From the NCBI RefSeq assembly GCF_002269255.1, contig NZ_CP022823.1, positions 1,612,001-1,676,000 of the forward strand: a DNA stretch of 64,000 nucleotides. Direction: 5' to 3'. Positions within the stretch are counted from its first letter, which is position 1. The number at the start of each line of letters is the position of its first letter. A model generated the notes under the pieces. The model saw nothing but the letters and a program-made list of their open reading frames with translations, did no database searches and had not been told where the DNA came from. The position numbers were made by a program, and so were the translations under genes. This stretch comes from Klebsiella quasivariicola. Lineage in GTDB: Bacteria > Pseudomonadota > Gammaproteobacteria > Enterobacterales > Enterobacteriaceae. Positions 44,681 to 52,811 of the stretch are shown piece after piece.

Positions 44681-46351
44681 ATGTCAGTAAGCGCATTTAA
44701 CCGACGCTGGGCGGCGGTGATTCTGGAAGCTTTAACGCGCCACGGCGTACAGCATATCTGCATCGCGCCGGGCTCGCGTTCGACACCCTTAACCCTGGCG
44801 GCGGCGGAAAACCGCGCCTTTATCCATCATACCCATTTTGACGAACGCGGCCTCGGCCACCTGGCGCTCGGTCTGGCGAAGGCCAGCCGGCAGCCGGTGG
44901 CGGTGATTGTTACCTCCGGGACTGCCACTGCGAACCTCTATCCGGCGCTGATTGAGGCGGGCCTCACCGGGGAAAAGCTGATCCTGCTAACCGCCGACCG
45001 CCCGCCGGAGCTGATCGACTGCGGCGCGAACCAGGCCATCCGCCAGCCGGGGATGTTTGCCTCCCATCCGTCGCAGACGATTTCCCTGCCGCGTCCCTCA
45101 CAGGATATTTCCGCCCGCTGGCTGGTCTCGACCATTGACCAGGCGCTGGGGGCGCTGCACGCCGGTGGGGTGCATATTAACTGCCCGTTCGCTGAGCCGC
45201 TATATGGCGATATGGACGATACCGGGCTGGAGTGGCAACAGCAGCTCGGTAACTGGTGGCAGAGCGATAAACCCTGGCTGCGCCAGGCGCTGCAGATGGA
45301 GAGTGAGAAACAGCGCGACTGGTTCTTCTGGCGGCAAAAGCGCGGCGTCGTGGTCGCGGGCAGGATGAGCGCCGCGGAAGGTAAAAAAGTGGCTGAATGG
45401 GCGCAGACCCTCGGCTGGCCGCTGATCGGCGATGTCCTGTCGCAGACCGGGCAGCCGCTGCCGTGCGCCGATCTGTGGCTGGGTAACGGCAAAGCGGTCA
45501 GCGAGCTGGCGCAGGCGCAAATCATCGTCCAGCTCGGCAGCAGCCTGACCGGCAAACGCGTGCTGCAGTGGCAGGCCACCTGTGAGCCGGATGAGTACTG
45601 GCTGGTGGATAATCTGCCCGGTCGCCTCGATCCGGCGCAGCACCGCGGTCGTCGTCTGTTCTCAAGCGTTGAGCGCTGGCTTGAACTGCATCCGGCGGAG
45701 AAACGCCAGCCGTGGGCGACGGACATTCCTGAGCTCTCCCGCCAGGCGTGGCAGGCCGCGGTCGCCAGCAGCGAACCTTTTGGCGAAGCGCAGCTGGCGC
45801 AGCGTATTCGGCGCTACCTACCGGAGCAGGGGCAACTTTTCGTCGGCAACAGCCTGGTAGTACGCCTGATCGACGCCCTGGGGCAACTACCGGCCGGGTA
45901 TCCGGTCTACAGCAACCGCGGCGCCAGCGGGATTGATGGCTTGATCGCCACTGCCGCCGGCGTACAGCGCGCCAGCGCGCGGCCGACGTTAGCGATCGTC
46001 GGCGATCTGTCGGCGTTATACGATCTCAACTCGCTGGCCCTGCTGCGTCAGGTATCGGCGCCGCTGGTGCTGATCGTAGTGAACAACAACGGTGGGCAGA
46101 TCTTCTCCATGCTGCCGACGCCGCAGGACGAGCGTCGGCAGTTCTATTTAATGCCGCAGGACGTCGATTTTAGCCACGCGGCGGCGATGTTCGGCCTGGC
46201 CTATCATCGCCCTGATGACTGGCAGTCGCTGGATGAGGCGCTGGCCGGCGCCTGGCGCCGCGCCGGGGCGACGGTGATTGAGCTGGCGGTCAATGAGACC
46301 GACGGCACGCAGACGCTCCAGCAACTGCTGGCGCAGGTAAGCCGCCTGTGA
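44681..46351 (+). CDS. menD: SEPHCHC synthase MenD
   Basis: Thiamine diphosphate enzyme joining 2-oxoglutarate and isochorismate. 556 residues from ATG 44681 (MSVSAFNRRWAAVILEAL), the same N-terminus as E. coli. CIAPGSRSTPLTLAAAE and HTHFDERGLGHLALGLAK (catalytic Glu) form the Pyr domain; GDLSALYDLNSLALL with VNNNGGQIF is the ThDP/Mg-binding motif. Overlaps menH by four bases. The 82-base gap from menF may hold a secondary promoter. Confidence 0.95.
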   Translation: MSVSAFNRRWAAVILEALTRHGVQHICIAPGSRSTPLTLAAAENRAFIHHTHFDERGLGHLALGLAKASRQPVAVIVTSGTATANLYPALIEAGLTGEKLILLTADRPPELIDCGANQAIRQPGMFASHPSQTISLPRPSQDISARWLVSTIDQALGALHAGGVHINCPFAEPLYGDMDDTGLEWQQQLGNWWQSDKPWLRQALQMESEKQRDWFFWRQKRGVVVAGRMSAAEGKKVAEWAQTLGWPLIGDVLSQTGQPLPCADLWLGNGKAVSELAQAQIIVQLGSSLTGKRVLQWQATCEPDEYWLVDNLPGRLDPAQHRGRRLFSSVERWLELHPAEKRQPWATDIPELSRQAWQAAVASSEPFGEAQLAQRIRRYLPEQGQLFVGNSLVVRLIDALGQLPAGYPVYSNRGASGIDGLIATAAGVQRASARPTLAIVGDLSALYDLNSLALLRQVSAPLVLIVVNNNGGQIFSMLPTPQDERRQFYLMPQDVDFSHAAAMFGLAYHRPDDWQSLDEALAGAWRRAGATVIELAVNETDGTQTLQQLLAQVSRL

Positions 46352-47106
46352 TCCTTAGCGCTACTGTCGAAAACGGCCAGCCGGGCTATCCCTGGTTGGT
46401 GTTCCTGCACGGTTTTTCCGGTGACCGCAATGAGTGGCGGGAAGTAGGTGACGCTTTTCCTGCCTGGCCGCGGCTGTATCTGGATCTGCCGGGCCACGGC
46501 GGCTCCGCGGATATCGCGGTACAGGATTTTTCCGCAGTCAATGCCCTGCTGCAGGCTACGCTTGATAGTTACAACATACATAAGTATTGGCTGATCGGCT
46601 ACTCGCTGGGCGGCCGGGTGGCGATGAACTTTGCCTGCCAGCCGCGCGCGGGCCTGCGCGGGCTGATTGTCGAGGGCGGACATCCGGGCCTGCAGGATGA
46701 AGAGGCCCGGCAGGCGAGACGCAGCAATGACAGCGCCTGGGCGGCGCGTCTCCGCCGCGAGCCGTTAACCCAGGTCTTTACCGACTGGTATCAGCAACCG
46801 GTCTTCGCTTCGCTGAATGCCGCGCAGCGTGAGTCTTTGGTCGCCTTACGTAGCCGCAATAACGGCGCGACGCTGGCGGCGATGCTAGAGGCGACCTCCC
46901 TTGCCCGGCAGGCCGATCTGCGCACCTCTCTGCAGGCGCGCAATTTTTGTTTTCACTACCTGTGCGGCGAACGCGACGCAAAGTTTTGCGCCATCGCCCA
47001 GGCGCTCGCGGCGGATCTCCATCTTATTCACCATGCCGGACACAACGCGCACCGGGACAATCCCGCGGCGGTGATTGCCTGTCTGGCGCAGATTCTGGCA
47101 AGTTAA
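46348..47106 (+). CDS. menH: SHCHC synthase MenH
   Basis: Alpha/beta-hydrolase-fold lyase that removes pyruvate from SEPHCHC. 252 residues, starting at GTG 46348 overlapping the menD stop (GTGA). The nucleophile elbow GYSLGG places Ser86; HGFSGDRNEW forms the oxyanion region, and the late Asp/His are in GERDAKF and HHAGHNAHRDNP. Confidence 0.94.
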   Translation: MILSATVENGQPGYPWLVFLHGFSGDRNEWREVGDAFPAWPRLYLDLPGHGGSADIAVQDFSAVNALLQATLDSYNIHKYWLIGYSLGGRVAMNFACQPRAGLRGLIVEGGHPGLQDEEARQARRSNDSAWAARLRREPLTQVFTDWYQQPVFASLNAAQRESLVALRSRNNGATLAAMLEATSLARQADLRTSLQARNFCFHYLCGERDAKFCAIAQALAADLHLIHHAGHNAHRDNPAAVIACLAQILAS

Positions 47107-47120
47107 CTGAAGGACATTTT

Positions 47121-47978
47121 ATGATCTCTCTTGATGAAGCAATGCTCTATGCCCCCGTTGAATGGCACGATTGTTCCGAAGGCTACACCGATATCCGCTA
47201 TCACAAATCGGCTGACGGCATTGCCAAAATCACCATCAATCGCCCGCAGGTGCGCAACGCCTTCCGCCCGCTGACCGTCAAGGAGATGATTCAGGCGCTG
47301 GCGGATGCGCGCTATGACGATAATATCGGCGTCATTGTGCTGACCGGTGAAGGCGAGAAAGCCTTCTGCGCCGGCGGTGACCAGAAAGTCCGTGGCGACT
47401 ACGGCGGCTATCAGGACGACTCCGGCGTTCACCACCTTAACGTACTCGACTTCCAGCGCCAGATCCGTACCTGCCCGAAACCGGTGGTGGCGATGGTGGC
47501 CGGCTACTCTATCGGCGGCGGCCACGTGCTGCACATGATGTGCGATCTGACCATTGCGGCGGATAATGCCATCTTCGGCCAGACCGGACCGAAAGTCGGC
47601 TCTTTCGATGGCGGCTGGGGCGCTTCCTATATGGCGCGGATCGTCGGGCAGAAAAAAGCGCGCGAAATCTGGTTCCTGTGCCGTCAGTACGACGCCCAGC
47701 AGGCGCTGGATATGGGGCTGGTGAACACCGTGGTCCCGTTGGCAGAACTGGAAAAAGAGACCGTGCGCTGGTGTCGTGAAATGCTGCAAAACAGCCCGAT
47801 GGCGCTGCGTTGCCTGAAAGCGGCGCTGAACGCCGACTGCGATGGCCAGGCCGGGCTGCAGGAGCTGGCGGGTAACGCCACCATGCTGTTCTACATGACG
47901 GAAGAAGGGCAGGAAGGACGTAACGCCTTCAACCAGAAACGTCAGCCAGACTTCAGCAAATTTAAACGGAATCCATAA
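47121..47978 (+). CDS. menB: 1,4-dihydroxy-2-naphthoyl-CoA synthase MenB
   Basis: Crotonase-fold ring-closing enzyme, 285 residues. ATG 47121 (MISLDEAMLYAPVEW) follows GAAGGA; the open frame further upstream overlaps menH. CAGGDQKVRGDYGGY is the active-site loop and YSIGGGHVLHMMCDLTIAADNAIFGQTGPKVGSFD the oxyanion-hole and bicarbonate-site region. Its stop overlaps the menC start (TAATG). Confidence 0.96.
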   Translation: MISLDEAMLYAPVEWHDCSEGYTDIRYHKSADGIAKITINRPQVRNAFRPLTVKEMIQALADARYDDNIGVIVLTGEGEKAFCAGGDQKVRGDYGGYQDDSGVHHLNVLDFQRQIRTCPKPVVAMVAGYSIGGGHVLHMMCDLTIAADNAIFGQTGPKVGSFDGGWGASYMARIVGQKKAREIWFLCRQYDAQQALDMGLVNTVVPLAELEKETVRWCREMLQNSPMALRCLKAALNADCDGQAGLQELAGNATMLFYMTEEGQEGRNAFNQKRQPDFSKFKRNP

Positions 47979-48943
47979 TGCGCGTTTCGCAGGTTTACCG
48001 CTGGCAGATACCGATGGACGCGGGCGTGGTTCTGCGCGAGCGGCGGTTAAAAACCCGCGATGGGCTGTTCATCCGCCTGCAGGAGGGGGAACGCGAAGGC
48101 TGGGGGGAAATTTCTCCCCTGCCGGGATTCAGTGACGAAACGCTGGAAGCGGCGCAAATGGCGCTGCTGGCGTGGGCGCGGGCCTGGCGCGACGGCGCCG
48201 AGCCGCCGCTTCCCATGCAGCCCTCCGTCGCTTTTGGTATTAGCTGCGCGCAGGCGGAGCTTGGCGGCGAACTACCGCAGGCGGCGGATTATCGCGCGGC
48301 GCCGCTCTGTTCCGGCGACCCGGATGAACTGTTCGCCAGGCTGGCGGCGATGCCCGGCGAGAAAGTCGCTAAGGTGAAAGTGGGGCTGTGGGAGGCGGTA
48401 CGCGACGGCATGGTGGTGAATCTGCTGCTGGAAGCAATCCCCGACCTGCAGCTGCGGCTGGATGCCAACCGGGCGTGGACGCCGCTTAAAGCGCAGCAGT
48501 TTGCCAAATACGTTAACCCGGCGTATCGTCAGCGCATTGCGTTTCTTGAGGAACCCTGCAAAACGCGGGAGGACTCGCGGGCCTTTAGCCGCGAGACGGG
48601 GATCGCAATCGCCTGGGATGAAAGCCTGCGCGAGGCGGATTTCCGCTTTGTCGCCGAGCCCGGCGTGCGCGCAGTGGTGATCAAACCGACGCTGACCGGC
48701 AGCTTGCAAAAGGTTCAGCAACAGGTCGCCGCGGCGCATGCGCTGGGGCTGAGCGCGGTGATCAGCTCGTCGATCGAGTCCAGCCTCGGGTTAACCCAGC
48801 TGGCGCGGGTTGCCGCCTGGCTGACGCCGCAGACTATCCCCGGGCTGGATACGCTGTCACTGATGGGGGCGCAGCTGGTACGGCCGTGGCCGGAAAGCAC
48901 GCTGCCGTTGATCAACGTTGATGGGCTGGAGCCGCTGCTGTGA
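47978..48943 (+). CDS. menC: o-Succinylbenzoate synthase MenC
   Basis: Enolase-superfamily dehydratase, 321 residues. Visible catalytic elements are the KVAKVKVG lysines (about residue 131-133), metal ligands in LRLDANRAW, FLEEPCK and AWDES, and the second lysine in VVIKPTLTGS. Coupled to menB and menE by overlapping stop and start codons. Confidence 0.95.
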   Translation: MRVSQVYRWQIPMDAGVVLRERRLKTRDGLFIRLQEGEREGWGEISPLPGFSDETLEAAQMALLAWARAWRDGAEPPLPMQPSVAFGISCAQAELGGELPQAADYRAAPLCSGDPDELFARLAAMPGEKVAKVKVGLWEAVRDGMVVNLLLEAIPDLQLRLDANRAWTPLKAQQFAKYVNPAYRQRIAFLEEPCKTREDSRAFSRETGIAIAWDESLREADFRFVAEPGVRAVVIKPTLTGSLQKVQQQVAAAHALGLSAVISSSIESSLGLTQLARVAAWLTPQTIPGLDTLSLMGAQLVRPWPESTLPLINVDGLEPLL

Positions 48944-50316
48944 CTTTTAACGACTGGCCATGGCGCCACTGGCGCCAGCGGCGCGGTGAGACGCAGGCCT
49001 TACGCCTGAATGACCAGGCGCTGAACTGGCGTGAGCTATGCGCGCGGATTGACGCACTGGCGTCTGGTTTTGCCGCGCAGGGCGTAATGGAAGGTCAGGG
49101 CGTGGCGCTACGGGCCTACAACCAGCCGGAGACGCTGCTCGCCTGGCTGGCGCTGCTGCAGTGCGGGGCGCGGGTGCTGCCGCTTAATCCGCAGCTGCCT
49201 ACGGCCTTGCTGCAGGAACTGCTGCCTGCGTTAACCGTCCAGCATCAACTGGTGCTGAATGGCGATGTGCTGCCGGGGGATTTACCGGCGTTAACGCTGC
49301 AGGCGGCAGAGGGCGAGCATGCCGCTTGCTGGCATGGCGATCGGCTGGCATCGATGACCTTGACCTCCGGCTCAACCGGCCTGCCGAAGGCGGCGGTACA
49401 TAGCGCCAGCGCCCATCTGGCCAGCGCTGCTGGCGTGCTGGCGCTGATGCCGTTTGCCGGGGAGGACGACTGGCTGCTGTCGCTGCCGCTGTTCCATGTC
49501 TCCGGCCAGGGGATTATGTGGCGCTGGCTGCTGGCTGGCGCGCGGCTCACGGTGCGTGATAAACAGCCGCTGGAGCAAGCGTTGCTGGGCTGTACCCACG
49601 CTTCACTGGTACCGACTCAGCTGTGGCGCCTGCTGAATGATGATGCCAGCGTTACGCTCAATGCGGTACTGCTTGGCGGCGCGGCGATCCCGGTTGAATT
49701 GACCGAACGGGCGCGGGCGCAGGGGATACGCACATTTTGCGGCTACGGTCTGACTGAGTTTGCCTCCACGGTCTGTGCCAAAGAGGCCGATGGCGCGCCG
49801 GATGTGGGGGCGTCGTTGCCGGGGCGGGAGGTGAAAATTGTCGCTGGCGAGATCTGGCTGCGGGCGTCGAGTATGGCGGCGGGTTACTGGCGCGACGGTC
49901 AGTTATTGCCATTAACCAACGCTGAAGGGTGGTTTGCGACGCGCGATCGCGGGGAATTACACAATGGTCGGCTGACGGTTGTTGGGCGACTGGATAATCT
50001 CTTTTTTAGCGGTGGGGAAGGTATTCAACCAGAAGAGGTCGAGCGTGTGATACTTGCCCACCCACAAGTACAGCAGGTGTTTATCGTGCCGCTGGATGAC
50101 GCGGAATACGGCCAGCGCCCGGTAGCGGTGGTGGAATGCGATGCGTGCTGCGAGATGAGCTCGCTGGCGGCATGGAGCGCTGAACGGTTAGCGCGTTTCC
50201 AGCAGCCGATCCAGTGGCTGCGGCTGCCGGAAACGTTGAAGAACGGCGGGATTAAAATTTCGCGCCGGGCGCTGCGCGAGTGGGTCAGGCAGCAGACGTA
50301 TGCGACCGTATCGTAG
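48940..50316 (+). CDS. menE: o-Succinylbenzoate-CoA ligase MenE
   Basis: Adenylate-forming ligase that activates o-succinylbenzoate. 458 residues from GTG 48940, overlapping menC (GTGA). The AMP-binding loop is TLTSGSTGLPKAAVHS, with later motifs YGLTEFAST, the hinge region TRDRGEL...VVGRLDNLFFSGGEGIQPEEVE and the catalytic lysine in LKNGGIKISR. Last gene of the men operon. Confidence 0.94.
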   Translation: MTFNDWPWRHWRQRRGETQALRLNDQALNWRELCARIDALASGFAAQGVMEGQGVALRAYNQPETLLAWLALLQCGARVLPLNPQLPTALLQELLPALTVQHQLVLNGDVLPGDLPALTLQAAEGEHAACWHGDRLASMTLTSGSTGLPKAAVHSASAHLASAAGVLALMPFAGEDDWLLSLPLFHVSGQGIMWRWLLAGARLTVRDKQPLEQALLGCTHASLVPTQLWRLLNDDASVTLNAVLLGGAAIPVELTERARAQGIRTFCGYGLTEFASTVCAKEADGAPDVGASLPGREVKIVAGEIWLRASSMAAGYWRDGQLLPLTNAEGWFATRDRGELHNGRLTVVGRLDNLFFSGGEGIQPEEVERVILAHPQVQQVFIVPLDDAEYGQRPVAVVECDACCEMSSLAAWSAERLARFQQPIQWLRLPETLKNGGIKISRRALREWVRQQTYATVS

Positions 50317-50351
50317 CCACCCGCATTATCCCACGGCCTCATGCCGGGTGG
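50317..50351. repeat. Hairpin between menE and nudI
   Basis: CCACCCGCAT (50317-50326) pairs with ATGCCGGGTGG (50341-50351) with one bulged base. It lies between the convergent ends of menE and nudI; without a T run it resembles a REP-like element more than a terminator. Confidence 0.5.
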
Positions 50352-50371
50352 GTTGAACGCGTTATGCTGGA

Positions 50372-50797
50372 CTAAAGTAGCCCTTTCAGGCTGAGAGTAA
50401 CGCGGGTGGCGGCATTGAGATCGTAGTTTTTCAGTTCATCCGTTTTCACCCAGGCATAATCGTCAAACTCCTCGTTGATCGTCACATCGCGATTGGCGCT
50501 GACGCAGTCGAAGATGAGATAGATCATGTAGATCGTTTCCTGATGCCCGTCGGGGTAGGTTTTGACGCGGATATCGTCGCGAAAGCGCCACGGCGTGATA
50601 TGGGTGAGAATGAGTTTTTCGCCGAGCTCTTCGCGAATTTCCCGCCGCAGCGCCTCTTCAATACGTTCCCCTGGCTCCACGCCGCCGCCGGATAATGCCC
50701 ATTGCCCGGGAAAAACGCCGCGGTCGGGGGCCATCTTACACAGCAGATAATGGCCTTCATTCTGAATAAGCGGGCAAACAATCGTCCTTTGGCGCAT
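50372..50797 (-). CDS. nudI: Nucleoside triphosphatase NudI
   Basis: 141-residue Nudix hydrolase that in E. coli prefers pyrimidine deoxynucleoside triphosphates. The Nudix box is complete: GGGVEPGERIEEALRREIREELGE. The N-terminus MRQRTIVCPLIQNEGHYLLCKM and the YMIYLIFDCVSANR strand are nearly those of E. coli NudI. Alone in its orientation; divergent from the Rpn-family gene. Confidence 0.94.
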   Translation of the reverse strand: MRQRTIVCPLIQNEGHYLLCKMAPDRGVFPGQWALSGGGVEPGERIEEALRREIREELGEKLILTHITPWRFRDDIRVKTYPDGHQETIYMIYLIFDCVSANRDVTINEEFDDYAWVKTDELKNYDLNAATRVTLSLKGLL

Positions 50798-50933
50798 GGG
50801 TTTTCTCCTTCAGGGGGATGGGCGGTATGCTGATGAAATAGTTTGCGAGCCGCCTCGGTAAACCGCAAGCGAAATACATTTCGGGCCTTGTTGAGTGCTA
50901 CGTTAAGCGAAAATGATGGCATGGAGCACCGCC

Positions 50934-51887
50934 ATGGAAAAGGCGACGAATTCCCCCCACGACGCTGTATTTAAACACCTGCTGTCGCATCGGGCGACGG
51001 CCAGGGATTTTCTGGACATTCACCTCCCCGCACCGCTGCGCGCGTTATGTAACCTGAACACGCTGCAGCTGGAATCCGGGAGCTTTATCGACGATGAGCT
51101 ACGGGCGAGTCATTCCGATATCCTTTACTCGCTGCAAACGCAGGCGGGAGAGGGCTATATCTACCTGCTGATTGAGCATCAAAGCTCGGCGGATCGCCAT
51201 ATGGCATTTCGCCTGATGCGCTATGCGATAGCCGCGATGCAGCGTCATCTGGATAAAGGGCATACGCAGCTGCCGCTGGTTATCCCGCTGCTGTTTTATC
51301 ATGGTCGCATTTCTCCCTGGCCTTACCCAATGTGCTGGCTGGCAGGCTTTGCCGATCCGGATATCGCGCGGCGGATCTATGGTGAAGATTTTCCCTTAAT
51401 TGATATCACTACCACCCCGGACGATGAAATCATGCGCCACCGGCGCGTGGCGATGCTGGAGCTGTTGCAGAAGCATATTCGCCAGCGCGACATGATGGAC
51501 CTGCACGAGCAACTGGTCAGCCTGTTAGCTCTGGGATACACTAGCCGCAGGCAGCTAAAGACGCTGCTGCACTATCTGTTACAGGCAGGAAACGCCGCCG
51601 ATCCGGTCGCTTTTTTGCGCCATCTTGCGCAAAGCGTACCCCGGCGGCCGCATAAGGAGACGCTCATGAATATTGCCCAGTTTCTGGAAGATCGCGGCCA
51701 TCAGCAAGGGTTAAAGCAAGGTCTTGAACAAGGTCTCGAACAAGGCCTACAGCAGGGTATCGAGCAGGGTGAGCAGCAGACCGCGGAACGTATCGCCCGG
51801 GCGATGCTCGCTAATGGGCTTGACCTGCTCCTGGTGGCGAAACTGACCGGTCTGGCACCTGAGCGCCTGGCTCTGCTGCAGCATTAA
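50934..51887 (+). CDS. Rpn family recombination-promoting nuclease / putative transposase (PD-(D/E)XK)
   Basis: 317-residue protein of the Rpn (YhgA-like, Transposase_31) family, related to E. coli RpnA-E, which are DNA endonucleases with anti-phage activity. ATG 50934 follows GGAG by seven bases. N-terminal SPHDAVFKHLL is the family hallmark; catalytic residues are Asp62 (SDILY) and Glu81-x-Gln83 (LLIEHQ). The C-terminal region has a run of QGLEQ-type repeats (about residues 258-280) and a helical tail. An in-frame start with its own ribosome site at 51666 suggests a second, short product. Gene placement between nudI and yfaZ is unlike E. coli. Confidence 0.9.
   Translation: MEKATNSPHDAVFKHLLSHRATARDFLDIHLPAPLRALCNLNTLQLESGSFIDDELRASHSDILYSLQTQAGEGYIYLLIEHQSSADRHMAFRLMRYAIAAMQRHLDKGHTQLPLVIPLLFYHGRISPWPYPMCWLAGFADPDIARRIYGEDFPLIDITTTPDDEIMRHRRVAMLELLQKHIRQRDMMDLHEQLVSLLALGYTSRRQLKTLLHYLLQAGNAADPVAFLRHLAQSVPRRPHKETLMNIAQFLEDRGHQQGLKQGLEQGLEQGLQQGIEQGEQQTAERIARAMLANGLDLLLVAKLTGLAPERLALLQH
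51666..51887 (+). CDS. Probable internal short Rpn product (RpnS-like)
   Basis: In frame with the nuclease gene, ATG 51666 (MNIAQFLEDRGHQQ) is preceded by AAGGAG (51654-51659) with a six-base spacing, better than the site of the full-length gene. Translation would give 73 residues: the QGLEQ repeat helix and the conserved C-terminus, without the nuclease domain. Short in-frame products of rpn genes that inhibit the long nuclease have been described for E. coli; expression here is inferred from the start signals alone. Confidence 0.6.
   Translation: MNIAQFLEDRGHQQGLKQGLEQGLEQGLQQGIEQGEQQTAERIARAMLANGLDLLLVAKLTGLAPERLALLQH
51709..51778 (+). repeat. In-frame QGLEQ-type codon repeats
   Basis: Imperfect 12-base units encoding QGLK, QGLE, QGLE, QGLQ, QGIE, QGEQ in tandem. 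Such repeats are typical of the C-terminal part of Rpn proteins and vary in copy number by slippage or recombination. Confidence 0.7.
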
Positions 51888-51962
51888 TTATTTCCTTTTC
51901 CACCCGCGCCGCGTCGCGCCGATTATGCGGCGTCAGTTCTCTTTTTTCGTCAATGTACCAGC

Positions 51963-51992
51963 GTTAATCATATTAACCATGAATATTCATGG
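51963..51992. promoter_or_regulatory. Two abutting perfect palindromes
   Basis: GTTAATCATATTAAC (51963-51977, 6-bp arms around CAT) shares its last base with CCATGAATATTCATGG (51977-51992, perfect, no loop). The absence of a loop in the second favours a protein-binding operator over an RNA hairpin. It lies in the 279-base gap between the Rpn gene and yfaZ, 175 bases before yfaZ. Confidence 0.5.
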
Positions 51993-52166
51993 CGCTGAAT
52001 GGGCGGTTCGTTATTCTGGCAACGCCCGATGCCGTAAAAAAACGCAACTGGTTACACTCTTGTGAAAAATCATTTCGCCAGGTCATTGATTCCTGACGGG
52101 TGCGCAGTAGAATTTTCAGGTTTTTTCGGGACTTCTTTGATTTTAATTTTCTGGATAGAGTAAATA

Positions 52167-52709
52167 ATGAAAAAAAGCATTTTCATGGCGCTGGCTGGCG
52201 TCATGCTGGTTTCTTCCGCGGCCCATGCGATCAGCGTTACCGGCGAAGCAGGCGAGCATTACACCAACCTTGGCGTCGGCTTCGGCACGGAGTCTACCGG
52301 TCTGGCTGTTTCCGGTAACTGGCTGCACAGCGATAACGACGGCGATGCCGCGGGTTTAGGCCTGGGTCTGAATATTCCGCTGGGGCCGTTCCTTGCGACC
52401 GTGGGCGGTAAAGGCGTATACACTAACCCGAAACAGGGCGATGAAGGCTATGCGGCCGCGGTTGGCGGTGGCCTGCAGTGGAAAATCGGCGACAGCTTCC
52501 GCCTGTACGGCGACTACTACTACTCTCCGGATTCCCTCTCCAGCGGCATTGACAGCTATCAGGAAGCTAACGTCGGCGCCAGCTGGACTATCATGCGTCC
52601 GCTCAGCATCCAGGCAGGCTATCGCTATCTGAACCTGGCGGGCAAAGATGGCAACCGCGATAACACCATCGCCGACGGCCCATACATCGGCGCCAGCGCC
52701 AGCTTCTAA
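52167..52709 (+). CDS. yfaZ: YfaZ family outer membrane protein
   Basis: 180-residue predicted outer-membrane protein. A Sec signal peptide with cleavage after AHA (about residue 21) precedes alternating short beta strands ending in an aromatic residue (YIGASASF), the usual signal for outer-membrane insertion. The E. coli homologue has the same length and neighbour (yfaY). ATG 52167 is preceded by GGATAGAGTAAATA. Function unknown. Confidence 0.88.
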   Translation: MKKSIFMALAGVMLVSSAAHAISVTGEAGEHYTNLGVGFGTESTGLAVSGNWLHSDNDGDAAGLGLGLNIPLGPFLATVGGKGVYTNPKQGDEGYAAAVGGGLQWKIGDSFRLYGDYYYSPDSLSSGIDSYQEANVGASWTIMRPLSIQAGYRYLNLAGKDGNRDNTIADGPYIGASASF

Positions 52710-52717
52710 TCCCCTCC

Positions 52718-52741
52718 GGCGCGGTATCTTCTTGCCGCGCC
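52718..52741 (+). terminator. Hairpin after yfaZ
   Basis: GGCGCGG (52718-52724) pairs with CCGCGCC (52735-52741), followed by TGATTTTCC. A weak intrinsic terminator is possible. Confidence 0.45.
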
Positions 52742-52811
52742 TGATTTTCCTCCTCGTCAGCATCCCGCTTTGCGTTATAGTATTTCTCACCTGGCAGGCA
52801 AGGAGTGAGCA

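Noticed and set aside
51654..51668. The AAGGAG before 51666 as a chance codon effect of the Arg-Arg-Pro-His-Lys-Glu sequence
   Set aside because: Considered as a counter-explanation, but spacing, strength and agreement with the known Rpn internal-start arrangement make a real start more likely, so it was kept as a finding.
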